Below, one piece after another: positions 1-7,555 of a stretch of 14,626 bases of DNA. The stretch is from Deltaproteobacteria bacterium UBA2957. Lineage in GTDB: Bacteria > Myxococcota_A > UBA796. Both the position numbers and the translations under genes were made by a program. The DNA lies in contig DEBL01000301.1 of NCBI GenBank assembly GCA_002348535.1, positions 3,279-17,904 of the forward strand, read 5' to 3'. Numbering within the stretch: position 1 is the stretch's first letter; every line of letters begins with the position of its first letter. Below the pieces are notes generated by a model. The model had not been told where the DNA came from, searched no databases, and saw only the letters and a program-made list of their open reading frames with translations.

Positions 1-1281
1 CTGATTGTCACCGGTATCGTGATTAGCATCGCCGGCATCGCAATCGCACCGTGGCTCGTTGACTGGGTTGCCGATGGATTCACGGGAGAGAAATACGACC
101 TGACCGTGCAGTTGACCCGCGTTCTGTTTCCGTTCGTCGCATTCGTTTCACTGGTGAGTTGGGCAGAAGGGCTGTTGAATCATCGGGAGCATTATTTTGT
201 ACCCAAAGTTGCTCCCGGGATCGTGAGTGCCGCAGTCGTGGTCGCGGTGCTGGTTGGGGATCAATCCAACCCCATCGACTTGGTCTGGACTGTGTGCTGG
301 GCGATCTTGGCAGGAGGCGCAGTGCACGCTGCCGTGTGCATACCGCCACTGCTGCGGCACTGGGGGCCCATCCGACCCCGATTCGATGCACTGAACGACT
401 CACGGTTCCGGGGTGTCTTGAGCGAGATGGGGAAGGTAGCTGTGATCGGCGTAATGGCTCAAGTCAACACGCTGGTGCTTCGGTATATCGCCAGCCAGCT
501 TGAAGAAGGTTCCGTCACTTGGTACTGGAACGCTACTCGGCTGGTGGACTTCGCCCAAGGGATCATCGCGGTTGGCGTCGGTTCGGCCCTGCTACCGGCC
601 ATTTCCGACGCCGTTGCACGCCGCGACGGAGACGGGTTTCGTGGATCGGTTCTTGCCAGCACACGGCTGGCTTGCGTGCTCCTCATCCCCGTCGCAGCCT
701 TCATCGCGCTCTACCCCACCGAGGTGGTTGCATTTCTCTATCGTCATGGAGCGTATGAGTGGGGCGACGTCGAGCAGACCGCCTCCACGTTGGCCATGCT
801 GGTCCCGTTCATGCTTTCACTTGCGGGTATCCAGATCATCAAAAAGCCCTTCTTTGCCATGAACCGAAGGGGCGCATTGATCGGAGTTGGGGTGATCGGA
901 GTCGGCCTCACCACCGGTCTCGGCCTGTGGCTGGCCCCACTCTTGGGGGTTCACGGCCTTGCGCTCGCGCTCTCTGTCTCTGTGACAGCCCAACTGGCAG
1001 CCTATGCTGCGCTGTTGCGGGAGATGGTTCCCGGCGGTCTCGGCCTCACGGGGCTGGCCATGCCCATCGGAAAAATTGGAATCGCCGCCGGTCTAGCGGT
1101 GGGCGCCGCCTACCCCTTTATGGCCATGGGAACATGGACCGATGGCCCATCTTTGGGCAACGCGCTGGTGTTGGTGGGAGCGGGAACGGTGTTTTCTGGG
1201 ATTTATGCTGTTGCAGCCGGGACACTCGGAATTGAAGAAATTCAGACCATTGGGCAAAAAATACGACAGCGCCTGTCCTGA
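1..1281 (+). CDS. murJ: Lipid II flippase MurJ (MviN family), 5'-truncated by window edge
   Basis: Integral membrane protein of the MOP exporter superfamily that moves lipid II across the inner membrane for peptidoglycan synthesis. The reading frame is open from base 1, so about 426 C-terminal residues are present. Family members run about 510-530 residues, so the first two or three membrane helices lie outside the window; an internal GTG at 19 is not the true start. Family-typical stretches are visible: an LFPFVAFVSL helix followed by EGLLNHREHYFVPKVAPG, then RYIASQLEEGSVTWYW, TRLVDFAQGIIAVGVGSALL and YRHGAYEW. Many hydrophobic helices follow to the C-terminus. The stop lies 35 nt before the glucan phosphorylase gene on the same strand, which suggests co-transcription. 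The identification is secure; the N-terminal residues involved in lipid II handling cannot be checked here. Confidence 0.93.
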   Translation: MIVTGIVISIAGIAIAPWLVDWVADGFTGEKYDLTVQLTRVLFPFVAFVSLVSWAEGLLNHREHYFVPKVAPGIVSAAVVVAVLVGDQSNPIDLVWTVCWAILAGGAVHAAVCIPPLLRHWGPIRPRFDALNDSRFRGVLSEMGKVAVIGVMAQVNTLVLRYIASQLEEGSVTWYWNATRLVDFAQGIIAVGVGSALLPAISDAVARRDGDGFRGSVLASTRLACVLLIPVAAFIALYPTEVVAFLYRHGAYEWGDVEQTASTLAMLVPFMLSLAGIQIIKKPFFAMNRRGALIGVGVIGVGLTTGLGLWLAPLLGVHGLALALSVSVTAQLAAYAALLREMVPGGLGLTGLAMPIGKIGIAAGLAVGAAYPFMAMGTWTDGPSLGNALVLVGAGTVFSGIYAVAAGTLGIEEIQTIGQKIRQRLS

Positions 1282-1316
1282 GGAGAAGTTAGCTGAGTGG
1301 TTTCTCGGAGACCCCT

Positions 1317-3233
1317 ATGTCCCTCACGGACCTGCATGCGCTAGCCCAAGATTTATGGTGGACCACAGACCCAGCGGCCGATCGCCTCTGGTCATCCCTT
1401 GGGAGCGATGTCTACCGCGCAACCGGAGGCAATCCGGTCGCACTGCTGAAAACCACCGATCTCGACGACACGTCCAACGAGACACAGAATGAGTTGCGAG
1501 CATGGGTCGAACGGTGGCCGCGGGGTGCGCGTTCATCACCTGCCCCAACCTCCAAGAGGGTCGCCTACTTCTGCATGGAGTTCGGAATCCACGAGAGTCT
1601 CCCCATTTATTCTGGGGGGCTTGGCATGCTGGCCGGTGATCATTTGCGCAGCGCGTCCGATCTCGGCATCGATATGGTGGCGGTCGGGCTGATGTATCGC
1701 CAAGGCTATTTCATGCAGCGCATTGAAGGTGACCGTCAAGTGGCTCATTACCCCACAAACGACCCATCCATGCTGCCGGTTCGGCCCGTCATCGGAGCAG
1801 ACGGTGAACCCATTCGCATCCTGATTCCAGATGGCAATACTGAATACGTAGCCACTGCATGGGAGGCTCGACTGGGACACGTGCGCTTGTTTCTGCTCGA
1901 CACCAACCTGCCGGAAAACTCGGCACCGGTGAAGGAACTGACTGACCGTCTGTATGGCGGCGATCACCGTACGAGACTGCATCAAGAAGTCCTCCTCGGC
2001 TTCGGCGGTAAGCGACTGCTCGACAAACTGGGCATTGAACCGGACGTGTTTCACATGAACGAAGGCCATGCCGCCTTTTTAGTCCTCGCTCTGTTGAGCG
2101 AAGCGGTCGCGCGCGGTTCGGCCTCTGAAGATGCCTTGGCCGCCACTCGGTCACGGTGCGTTTTCACCACGCACACACCGGTTCCCGCGGGTCACGACCG
2201 ATTCGACCCGGACGCCGTCTCTGCGGTCCTACGCAACACACTCGAATCCGCAGGACTGCAGGAAAACGATTGGAAGCCCCTCGCTGTAACCGACGATAAT
2301 GCATTTTGTATGTCCACTCTCGCCATTCGCGGAAGCCGCGCCATCAATGGCGTCAGCAAGCTGCACGCGACGGTTTCCAACGAGATGTTCGGTCATCTCG
2401 GCGTAAACATTCAACCCATCACCAACGGAGTTCACCCAACGGCTTGGCTCGCCGAGGCCACCATGGGTTTGTTCAACACTCACCTCCCCGGTTGGCGCGA
2501 CAACATCTCTGACCGTGAGTTTTGGAGCAAAGCGTCAGACCTGCCGACTGATGCACTGATGGCAACTCGCTCTGCGCTTCGGGGAAAACTCATCGAAGCC
2601 ATCCGAGAAGAACTTGGACAGCCAGACCTGTTTGACCCCGATTGCTTGACGATTGGCTTTGCCCGTCGATTTGCGACCTACAAACGAGCCACACTGATTT
2701 TCAGCCAGCCCGACCGCCTCGAGACCATCTTGGCCCGCGGTATTCAACTCGTTTTTGCAGGCAAAGCGCACCCGCGTGACACCGAAGGACAACATCTAAT
2801 TGCCGAGGTCATCCGCTGGTCGAGGGACCCTCGTTTTGAAGGTCGTCTCGTGTTCGTTCCGGGCTACAACCCACGCTGGGGCAGGCTGCTCACACAGGGC
2901 GCCGACGTGTGGTTGAACAACCCCAGACGCCCACGAGAAGCCAGTGGAACCAGCGGGCAGAAAGCTGCGCTGAATGGAAACCCAAACCTATCTGTACTTG
3001 ATGGCTGGTGGCCAGAGGGAGCGGACGGTTCAAATGGGTGGTCCATCGAGGGCCGCAGCGATGCTGAGGATGTCGAGGAACTCTACCGGTTGCTTGAAGG
3101 CCCAGTTTGGGACACGTTCTCGAGTCCAGAGCGATGGGCGAACCTCATGCGGCGCAACTTCGAGACCAATGTCCCCGTTTTCAATACCGACCGTATGCTT
3201 CGAGACTATTGCAGGTTGATGTACGACTCGTGA
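1317..3233 (+). CDS. glgP: Alpha-glucan (glycogen/maltodextrin) phosphorylase
   Basis: PLP-dependent GT35 enzyme that releases glucose-1-phosphate from alpha-1,4-glucans in the cytoplasm. At 638 residues it matches the shorter bacterial/archaeal alpha-glucan phosphorylase class rather than the roughly 800-residue E. coli/muscle class. The N-terminal ~50 residues (LHALAQDLWW...) resemble the DUF3417 leader of that class. The segment YFCMEFGIHESLPIYSGGLG starts near residue 84. FTTHTPVPAGHDRF contains H286, and ARRFATYKRA lies near 449-458. The PLP-lysine motif EASGTSGQKAALNG has K549, followed by LSVLDGWWPEG. The ATG at 1317 is preceded by GGAG at a good distance. The stop overlaps the helicase GTG start as GTGA, implying translational coupling. 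No truncation or missing catalytic element is seen. The physical link to murJ and a helicase has no obvious metabolic meaning. Confidence 0.93.
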   Translation: MSLTDLHALAQDLWWTTDPAADRLWSSLGSDVYRATGGNPVALLKTTDLDDTSNETQNELRAWVERWPRGARSSPAPTSKRVAYFCMEFGIHESLPIYSGGLGMLAGDHLRSASDLGIDMVAVGLMYRQGYFMQRIEGDRQVAHYPTNDPSMLPVRPVIGADGEPIRILIPDGNTEYVATAWEARLGHVRLFLLDTNLPENSAPVKELTDRLYGGDHRTRLHQEVLLGFGGKRLLDKLGIEPDVFHMNEGHAAFLVLALLSEAVARGSASEDALAATRSRCVFTTHTPVPAGHDRFDPDAVSAVLRNTLESAGLQENDWKPLAVTDDNAFCMSTLAIRGSRAINGVSKLHATVSNEMFGHLGVNIQPITNGVHPTAWLAEATMGLFNTHLPGWRDNISDREFWSKASDLPTDALMATRSALRGKLIEAIREELGQPDLFDPDCLTIGFARRFATYKRATLIFSQPDRLETILARGIQLVFAGKAHPRDTEGQHLIAEVIRWSRDPRFEGRLVFVPGYNPRWGRLLTQGADVWLNNPRRPREASGTSGQKAALNGNPNLSVLDGWWPEGADGSNGWSIEGRSDAEDVEELYRLLEGPVWDTFSSPERWANLMRRNFETNVPVFNTDRMLRDYCRLMYDS

Positions 3234-5725
3234 AAACACGCTTCTCACCCGAAGCTGCCGACAAGCTTCGGACCGCTATTCGTGAAGCGGGTGGCGTCGA
3301 GGTATTTGCCGTCGGGCGAATGGGCCTCGACCAACTGGTTGCCGATCTTGAAGTGCACTGTCGAGGAAACCGGCAAAGCGTCCCTGCATTATTGCGAACC
3401 CCTCGGCCCGGTGAGGTGGTCATCCACAACCATCCTTCCGGTGTACTGGAAGCCTCCCCCGCGGATATGCACCTTGCTGGATTGTATGGAGACGATGGGA
3501 TCGGCGTCGCAATCGTGGACAATGACGTCCGTAGGGCCCTGTGGGTGGTAGAACCCCGGGTGAGGCGGGTGCAACACCTCGACCCGGACTGCGTCCGTGA
3601 GTTTTTTGAGGATACCCTGCCCTCGATCATTCCCGATTACGAGAAGCGAGACGGTCAACTCGCAATGGCCATCGATGTCGCAGCTGCATTCAACGAAGGT
3701 TCAGTCGCACTGTTGGAGGCCGGAACGGGAACGGGAAAGAGTCTTGCGTACCTCGTGCCCTCCGCATTGTGGGCCATGAACAACGACGCACGCGTGGCCG
3801 TCAGCACATTCACCATTGCACTTCAAGGTCAGCTCATGCAGTCCGATCTCCCCCTGCTCAAACGCGCAGGCCTCGACGTCCGCTACGCGGCCATGATGGG
3901 TCGGAGTAATTACTTGTGCAAGCGGAAACTCGAGCATGCCCGGGCCGATCCGGGCACCGGCGATGAGGCGCGCGCGGTAGCTGCGATCGAAGCGTGGGCC
4001 CGCACAACACCGAACGGAAACCGATCGGACCTCGCATTTCCCGTTCAGCCCGAGGATTGGGAACGGGTGAACTCCGATGCCGACCAAACGCTTCGGGTTC
4101 GATGCAAGCACTACGACTCGTGTCACTACTATGAGGCTCGCCGGTCGTCTGCAGACGCGCACATTATCGTTGTGAACCACAACCTCCTGCTGGCTGACCT
4201 TCACATGAAGTACGACACGGGCGGCGTTGGCGTCCTGCCCCGTTTCGACCGCATCGTCCTTGATGAGGGCCACCACCTCGAGGATGCCGCAACACTCTTG
4301 TTTGAGGATCGTGTGGGAATTGAGGGCATACGGCGCGCGATTCGCCCGCTGCTTCCAACCAAACGAAACCGACAGGGCGTCTTGGGTAAAATCCACTCCA
4401 AGTATCTCTGCGGAGCGGGCCCACTTGACCCCGATGAAACCGAATCCGCAACCACCCACCTCACCGATCTGAGCGATGCCGCATCCCAGCTCATGGCCGA
4501 TGCCCCAATTTGGTTCGAGGCCATTGCTGATGCCACGCGGCTGGCTGAAGTTGCACCCCAGCGCACCACGCGCGAGTACAGAAGCAATCCGAACTGGGGA
4601 AACAAACTGATCCCACAACTCAATGCAGCCGCCTCCGCAATTCACCGAACACTGCGTCCCTTGGACCGACTGCTCGATACCCTCGAGGCCCTGCCGGATG
4701 AAGTGCGCACCACCGATGCGCAACTATTGTTCGATTTGGTGAAAGCTCGGCGACGCCTCGGCGACAAATCGAAGAGCATAGCCAACTTCCACGGGTCGGC
4801 CATACCCGATGAATCCGACACCATCGCTGGCGATGAATCGTGGGTCAGTTGGCTGGATATCGACCGCAGTCATCGCTCGGCTCCGGCCGCTCGTCTGTGC
4901 ATGGCTCCGATCGATGTCGGCCCGCTGTTGAGAGAACGCGTTTTTGAAGCCATGCCCGCCAGTGTAGTGACCTCCGCGACGTTGACGGTAGCCAAGCAGT
5001 TTGACCACCTGAGCACACGAATCGGTCTTTCTCAGTGCGAGCGCGTGGTTACCCGACGATTTGAGTCGCCGTTTAACTATCGATCACAGGCACTTCTGGG
5101 CATCCCGCGAGACATTCCCACCCCCAACGAACCCGGCTTTAATCAACGCGTCGCCACCATCACCCTTGATGCAATCCGCGCCAGCATGGGCGGTGCATTC
5201 GTGCTGTGCACCAGCTACGCCATGATCGATAGTCTGTACGAGCAAGCGCTTGGTGCATTTGGAGACGACTTCCCCATCCTGAAGCAGGGACAGATGAGCC
5301 GGAATCGGCTGCTTGATCGCTACAAAGAAGACCGTCGAAGCGTACTCTTCGGCACCGATTCATTCTGGGAAGGAATCGATGTCAAGGGCGACCAACTGCG
5401 CTTAGTGATCATTCCGAGACTTCCCTTTCGCGTGCCGACTGAGCCCGTTCAGCAAGCGCGCTTCGAGCGCCTCGAATCCATGGGTCTTGACCCATTCCGT
5501 TCCTACTCGCTCCCGCAGGCCGTCCTTCGGTTTCGGCAAGGGTTCGGCCGATTGATACGGACCCAACGCGACCGGGGTGTGGTGCTGGTCCTCGATAGAC
5601 GGGTCACGAATCAATGGTATGGACGTGTATTCCTCGCCTCCCTCCCCAACGTCCTCCGAGCCCAAGGACCAGCCCGCGCGGTGTTGATGCGCATTCCGAG
5701 TGCCATCAACAATGAGATACACTGA
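3230..5725 (+). CDS. JAMM/RadC-like metalloprotease domain fused to DinG/XPD-family helicase
   Basis: Predicted 831-residue two-domain protein. Residues 1-110 form a JAMM (JAB/MPN, RadC-like) domain with E24 and HNHPSG (H66, H68) plus S76 and D79, an exact HxH-x7-SxxD zinc signature. Residues 135-831 form a superfamily 2 DinG-type DNA helicase: Walker A EAGTGTGKS (G165-S171), GRSNYLC with C230, RCKHYDSC with C292 and C298, VVNHNLLLADL, the DEAH-box variant DEGH (345-348), VVTSATLT (S582-T584), FWEGID (W713) and QGFGRLIR (Q770-R774). DinG proteins translocate 5'-3' and unwind structures such as R-loops. The JAMM half could be an isopeptidase or only a structural module; its substrate is unknown. 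The GTG at 3230 overlaps the glgP stop. Longer in-frame upstream starts would lie inside glgP and encode no recognisable sequence. One usual Fe-S cysteine is missing (T287 sits there). Function beyond 'helicase' is inference. Confidence 0.88.
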   Translation: MKTRFSPEAADKLRTAIREAGGVEVFAVGRMGLDQLVADLEVHCRGNRQSVPALLRTPRPGEVVIHNHPSGVLEASPADMHLAGLYGDDGIGVAIVDNDVRRALWVVEPRVRRVQHLDPDCVREFFEDTLPSIIPDYEKRDGQLAMAIDVAAAFNEGSVALLEAGTGTGKSLAYLVPSALWAMNNDARVAVSTFTIALQGQLMQSDLPLLKRAGLDVRYAAMMGRSNYLCKRKLEHARADPGTGDEARAVAAIEAWARTTPNGNRSDLAFPVQPEDWERVNSDADQTLRVRCKHYDSCHYYEARRSSADAHIIVVNHNLLLADLHMKYDTGGVGVLPRFDRIVLDEGHHLEDAATLLFEDRVGIEGIRRAIRPLLPTKRNRQGVLGKIHSKYLCGAGPLDPDETESATTHLTDLSDAASQLMADAPIWFEAIADATRLAEVAPQRTTREYRSNPNWGNKLIPQLNAAASAIHRTLRPLDRLLDTLEALPDEVRTTDAQLLFDLVKARRRLGDKSKSIANFHGSAIPDESDTIAGDESWVSWLDIDRSHRSAPAARLCMAPIDVGPLLRERVFEAMPASVVTSATLTVAKQFDHLSTRIGLSQCERVVTRRFESPFNYRSQALLGIPRDIPTPNEPGFNQRVATITLDAIRASMGGAFVLCTSYAMIDSLYEQALGAFGDDFPILKQGQMSRNRLLDRYKEDRRSVLFGTDSFWEGIDVKGDQLRLVIIPRLPFRVPTEPVQQARFERLESMGLDPFRSYSLPQAVLRFRQGFGRLIRTQRDRGVVLVLDRRVTNQWYGRVFLASLPNVLRAQGPARAVLMRIPSAINNEIH
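3266..3559 (+). other. JAMM (RadC/JAB-like) domain region of the helicase
   Basis: This segment encodes residues 13-110 of the helicase. GEVVIHNHPSG followed by EASPAD gives H66-x-H68-x7-S76-x2-D79. With E24 upstream, these are the residues that coordinate and activate the zinc-bound water in JAMM proteases, and they are also conserved in RadC. Sequence after the motif (DDGIGVAIVDND...) resembles the RadC/JAB beta-strands. Boundaries are approximate. Confidence 0.82.
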
Positions 5726-5729
5726 CGCC

Positions 5730-5897
5730 ATGAAGTTACCCTTTTGGAAGCCGTCCCTGCGCTGCGACCGATGCCGCGCCATTGCACCCATCGACGCCAT
5801 CACGGCTTGGCTAATGCAACCCGTGGGCCCCACGACGGGGCGGGGCGATGGGGGCCGAATTCACTTCGTCTGTCGAGAATGCCGCCGGTTTAATTGA
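5730..5897 (+). CDS. Small CxxC/CxxC zinc-binding protein
   Basis: Predicted 55-residue protein with four cysteines in two pairs: C12-x2-C15 (RCDRC) and C48-x2-C51 (CREC), separated by a 32-residue spacer. This pattern is typical of a zinc ribbon or zinc finger. No catalytic motif, signal peptide or membrane segment is visible. I chose the ATG at 5730, 4 nt after the helicase stop. In-frame starts at 5700 and 5712 would overlap the helicase gene and add 10 or 6 residues, and no strong Shine-Dalgarno sequence separates them. Close packing behind the helicase suggests co-translation and possibly a functional partnership, which is inference. Its 3' end overlaps the convergent SprT-like gene by 8 nt. 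No family name recognised; function unknown. Confidence 0.68.
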   Translation: MKLPFWKPSLRCDRCRAIAPIDAITAWLMQPVGPTTGRGDGGRIHFVCRECRRFN

Positions 5898-6933
5898 TGC
5901 CCAGCAGCCCACGGATACCGCGGCCCTTGGCGGCCACCGCACGCCTTAGCACCACGTTCTTGCCCGCCGCATGGCCAGCAGCCCATGCATCCGTCAGGTG
6001 AATTGTCGTTCGACGGGATGACCGAAGGCGTGGGTGCCGGGACCCAACCCATTGGCCCAACGCAGCATCGCCCATCCAGACCAGCCCTGCTTCCTCTGAC
6101 CGAACGGCTTCTTGGTCGAGTCGGTCCTGAAATCCCATCATGACTCCCTGAAGATACCGCCGCCGCTCGCGATTTCCTGTGATTCCATTCATTGCTTTGT
6201 GGCTCACCCAAAGGCGTTCACACGTGTCCAACAAGAAGCCATGAACGTAAGCGGCGATGGCGAGATTCTCGGGCCGCCCACAAACCTCCAATACACGCCC
6301 TCGTGCATCGGACTGCGGCATGTAGGCGAGCACCCAAATCGGCTGCACAAAGAAATGACGCCCAAGCAACCCAGCCAATATCTTCTCATGGGTGGGGGTC
6401 CGCCGTCGGGGGAGCCCAAGTTGGGAAAAACCATAAGCATCCAGTGCTGAGTCTGTGCCCACGGCCGCATGAATGTTGTGCCTGCGCATCAACTGGTGCG
6501 CCAATGACATTGCGGACTTCGCTTCATTCTCATTGTCGCTCTCCGCGAGCGACAACAGGGCACGAATCTTTCGCATCACGGCGGTTGCCCGCCGATCGGG
6601 TCGCACAATTGTCGACGCTGCGGCTTGGATTGCGCGACGTCTGCAGACCTCTTGAAAGGCCGGACCGTGAGCGGTTTGGTCATGAATGCCCAGCGCCTCA
6701 TCCACATACTGATGCGCCATTTCATGCCGAAGGACTTCAATCACTTCGGTCCACGGGTGTTCATCAATGAGTCGACGCGCAAGATGCAGCGTCCTCGTGG
6801 ACCGATCCCAGCCGCCGAGCCTCCGCGAAGTGTCGTCTACACACAGCGAAGGGGGCCGCATGGCACCCTCAAACTGAGCGTCATTGAGCTCCGCCCACCA
6901 CCGAGACAACTCTCGGATCAGGGCGGTATTCAT
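5890..6933 (-). CDS. SprT-like zinc metalloprotease with DUF2786 domain
   Basis: Predicted 347-residue protein. Residues 1-~105 resemble the SprT-like (Spartan-type) metallopeptidase domain: an N-terminal helix, then RHEMAHQY, giving H70-E71-x2-H74, and a downstream TAHGPAFQ supplying the third zinc ligand H89. Residues ~119-155 (RKIRALLSLAESDNENEAKS...) match the DUF2786 pattern, and the rest resembles the C-terminal region usually paired with DUF2786. Spartan-type proteases degrade proteins cross-linked to DNA; whether this one does is inference. No signal peptide is seen, so it is probably cytoplasmic. The ATG at 6933 lies 6 nt after the lipoprotein stop, so the two form a minus-strand operon, though the Shine-Dalgarno sequence is weak and translation may depend on coupling. 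The C-terminus overlaps the small zinc protein gene tail-to-tail by 8 nt. Confidence 0.85.
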   Translation of the reverse strand: MNTALIRELSRWWAELNDAQFEGAMRPPSLCVDDTSRRLGGWDRSTRTLHLARRLIDEHPWTEVIEVLRHEMAHQYVDEALGIHDQTAHGPAFQEVCRRRAIQAAASTIVRPDRRATAVMRKIRALLSLAESDNENEAKSAMSLAHQLMRRHNIHAAVGTDSALDAYGFSQLGLPRRRTPTHEKILAGLLGRHFFVQPIWVLAYMPQSDARGRVLEVCGRPENLAIAAYVHGFLLDTCERLWVSHKAMNGITGNRERRRYLQGVMMGFQDRLDQEAVRSEEAGLVWMGDAALGQWVGSRHPRLRSSRRTTIHLTDAWAAGHAAGKNVVLRRAVAAKGRGIRGLLGIN

Positions 6934-6939
6934 GAAGGG

Positions 6940-7500
6940 CTACTTGCAGTCTTTGGCGCAGTTGCCTTTGTGCTCCTCAAGAGCATCGCAGACACCATCG
7001 CCGCACCAGTCGCCGCTCGCAGGAGGCGTGGCGCAGTCGCGTGGACAGAGATTCGGGTCATTCTTTTCGGCGTCGTCGCACTCGCCGTCGCCACACGGAA
7101 TCTGTTGCTCGTCGGGAGCCAAGCCCGTCGCGGCCTTCTCGTCGCCCATGGGCACAGCTTCAAGCTCGGGGTTCTCGCCTGCAGGAACCTCAACTCCGCC
7201 CTCTGGCATGGGAGCGGTCGCCGTTGGTGGCGGCTCGTTTCCATCGGGAAGTGCTCCACCGGGTGGCGGCTCGCCTGGGTTTCCGTCGCCGTCTTGAGCA
7301 CCGGGTGCCGTGCCTTCGGGAACCGGCGGTGCTCCACCTTCGCCGACTGGAGGCGCTGCGCCATCCGCGTTCATGGGCGGCACAGCCTCGCCACCAGCAG
7401 GAGGTGGGCCACCGGGCTGACCGGGAGAATCGGACTCCGGCTCTGGACAGCCCACGAGGACCATCAACGGAATGATTGACATGAGAATACGGCGGGTCAT
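6940..7500 (-). CDS. Secreted lipoprotein with Pro/Gly-rich linker and two CGDGxC repeats
   Basis: Predicted 186-residue lipoprotein. A positively charged start (MTRR) and hydrophobic stretch lead to the lipobox LVGC with C18, the expected lipidation site. Residues ~19-135 are low-complexity, dominated by Pro, Gly, Ala, Glu and Asp, and probably form an extended acidic tether. The C-terminus carries two cysteine-rich repeats, C136-C156 and C166-C185, each of form CGDGxCD...C-x3-C with an invariant DC ending. Such repeats are common in surface proteins of myxobacteria-like organisms. The acidic CGDG loops could bind calcium and the cysteines are probably disulfide-bonded outside the cytoplasm; both are inference. 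The ATG at 7500 has an AGGAGG 5 nt upstream; a GTG at 7503 is in frame but sits too close to that site. It is the first gene of an operon with the SprT-like gene. Confidence 0.85.
   Translation of the reverse strand: MTRRILMSIIPLMVLVGCPEPESDSPGQPGGPPPAGGEAVPPMNADGAAPPVGEGGAPPVPEGTAPGAQDGDGNPGEPPPGGALPDGNEPPPTATAPMPEGGVEVPAGENPELEAVPMGDEKAATGLAPDEQQIPCGDGECDDAEKNDPNLCPRDCATPPASGDWCGDGVCDALEEHKGNCAKDCK
6946..7005 (-). repeat. Second CGDGxC cysteine repeat of the lipoprotein
   Basis: Encodes residues C166-C185, with CGDGVCDALE at the start and CAKDC at the end. It is one residue shorter than the first copy and separated from it by a nine-residue linker. Confidence 0.75.
7033..7095 (-). repeat. 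First CGDGxC cysteine repeat of the lipoprotein
   Basis: Encodes residues C136-C156, with CGDGECDDAE at the start and CPRDC at the end. It aligns with the second copy at 6946-7005 in all four cysteines, the GDG and the final DC. Confidence 0.75.
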
Positions 7501-7505
7501 CACGA

Positions 7506-7511
7506 CCTCCT
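7506..7511 (-). promoter_or_regulatory. Shine-Dalgarno site of the lipoprotein gene
   Basis: The minus strand reads AGGAGG here, a perfect match to the anti-Shine-Dalgarno core, 5 nt before the ATG at 7500. It decides the start in favour of ATG over the adjacent GTG at 7503, which would be only 2 nt away. Confidence 0.8.
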
Positions 7512-7555
7512 AAGTTTCTTGGTTCTCCCCTGCAGTATCCGATGGATCGCAGTGT

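Noticed and set aside
2958..2963. Gln instead of Met before the PLP lysine of the glucan phosphorylase
   Set aside because: That residue varies between phosphorylase classes; the lysine and surrounding motif are intact, so I see no sign of inactivation.
3107..3229. Longer helicase start inside glgP
   Set aside because: The extra 41 residues would be encoded in the conserved 3' end of glgP and match nothing; GTG at 3230 coincides with the glgP stop and precedes the JAMM domain.
3701..4723. Minus-strand open frame of 340 residues opposite the helicase core
   Set aside because: It mirrors conserved helicase motifs on the other strand and shows no domain of its own.
6625..7479. Plus-strand open frame of 284 residues opposite the lipoprotein and the SprT-like gene
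   Set aside because: It spans two real minus-strand genes and has an Arg/Trp-rich composition typical of a shadow frame.
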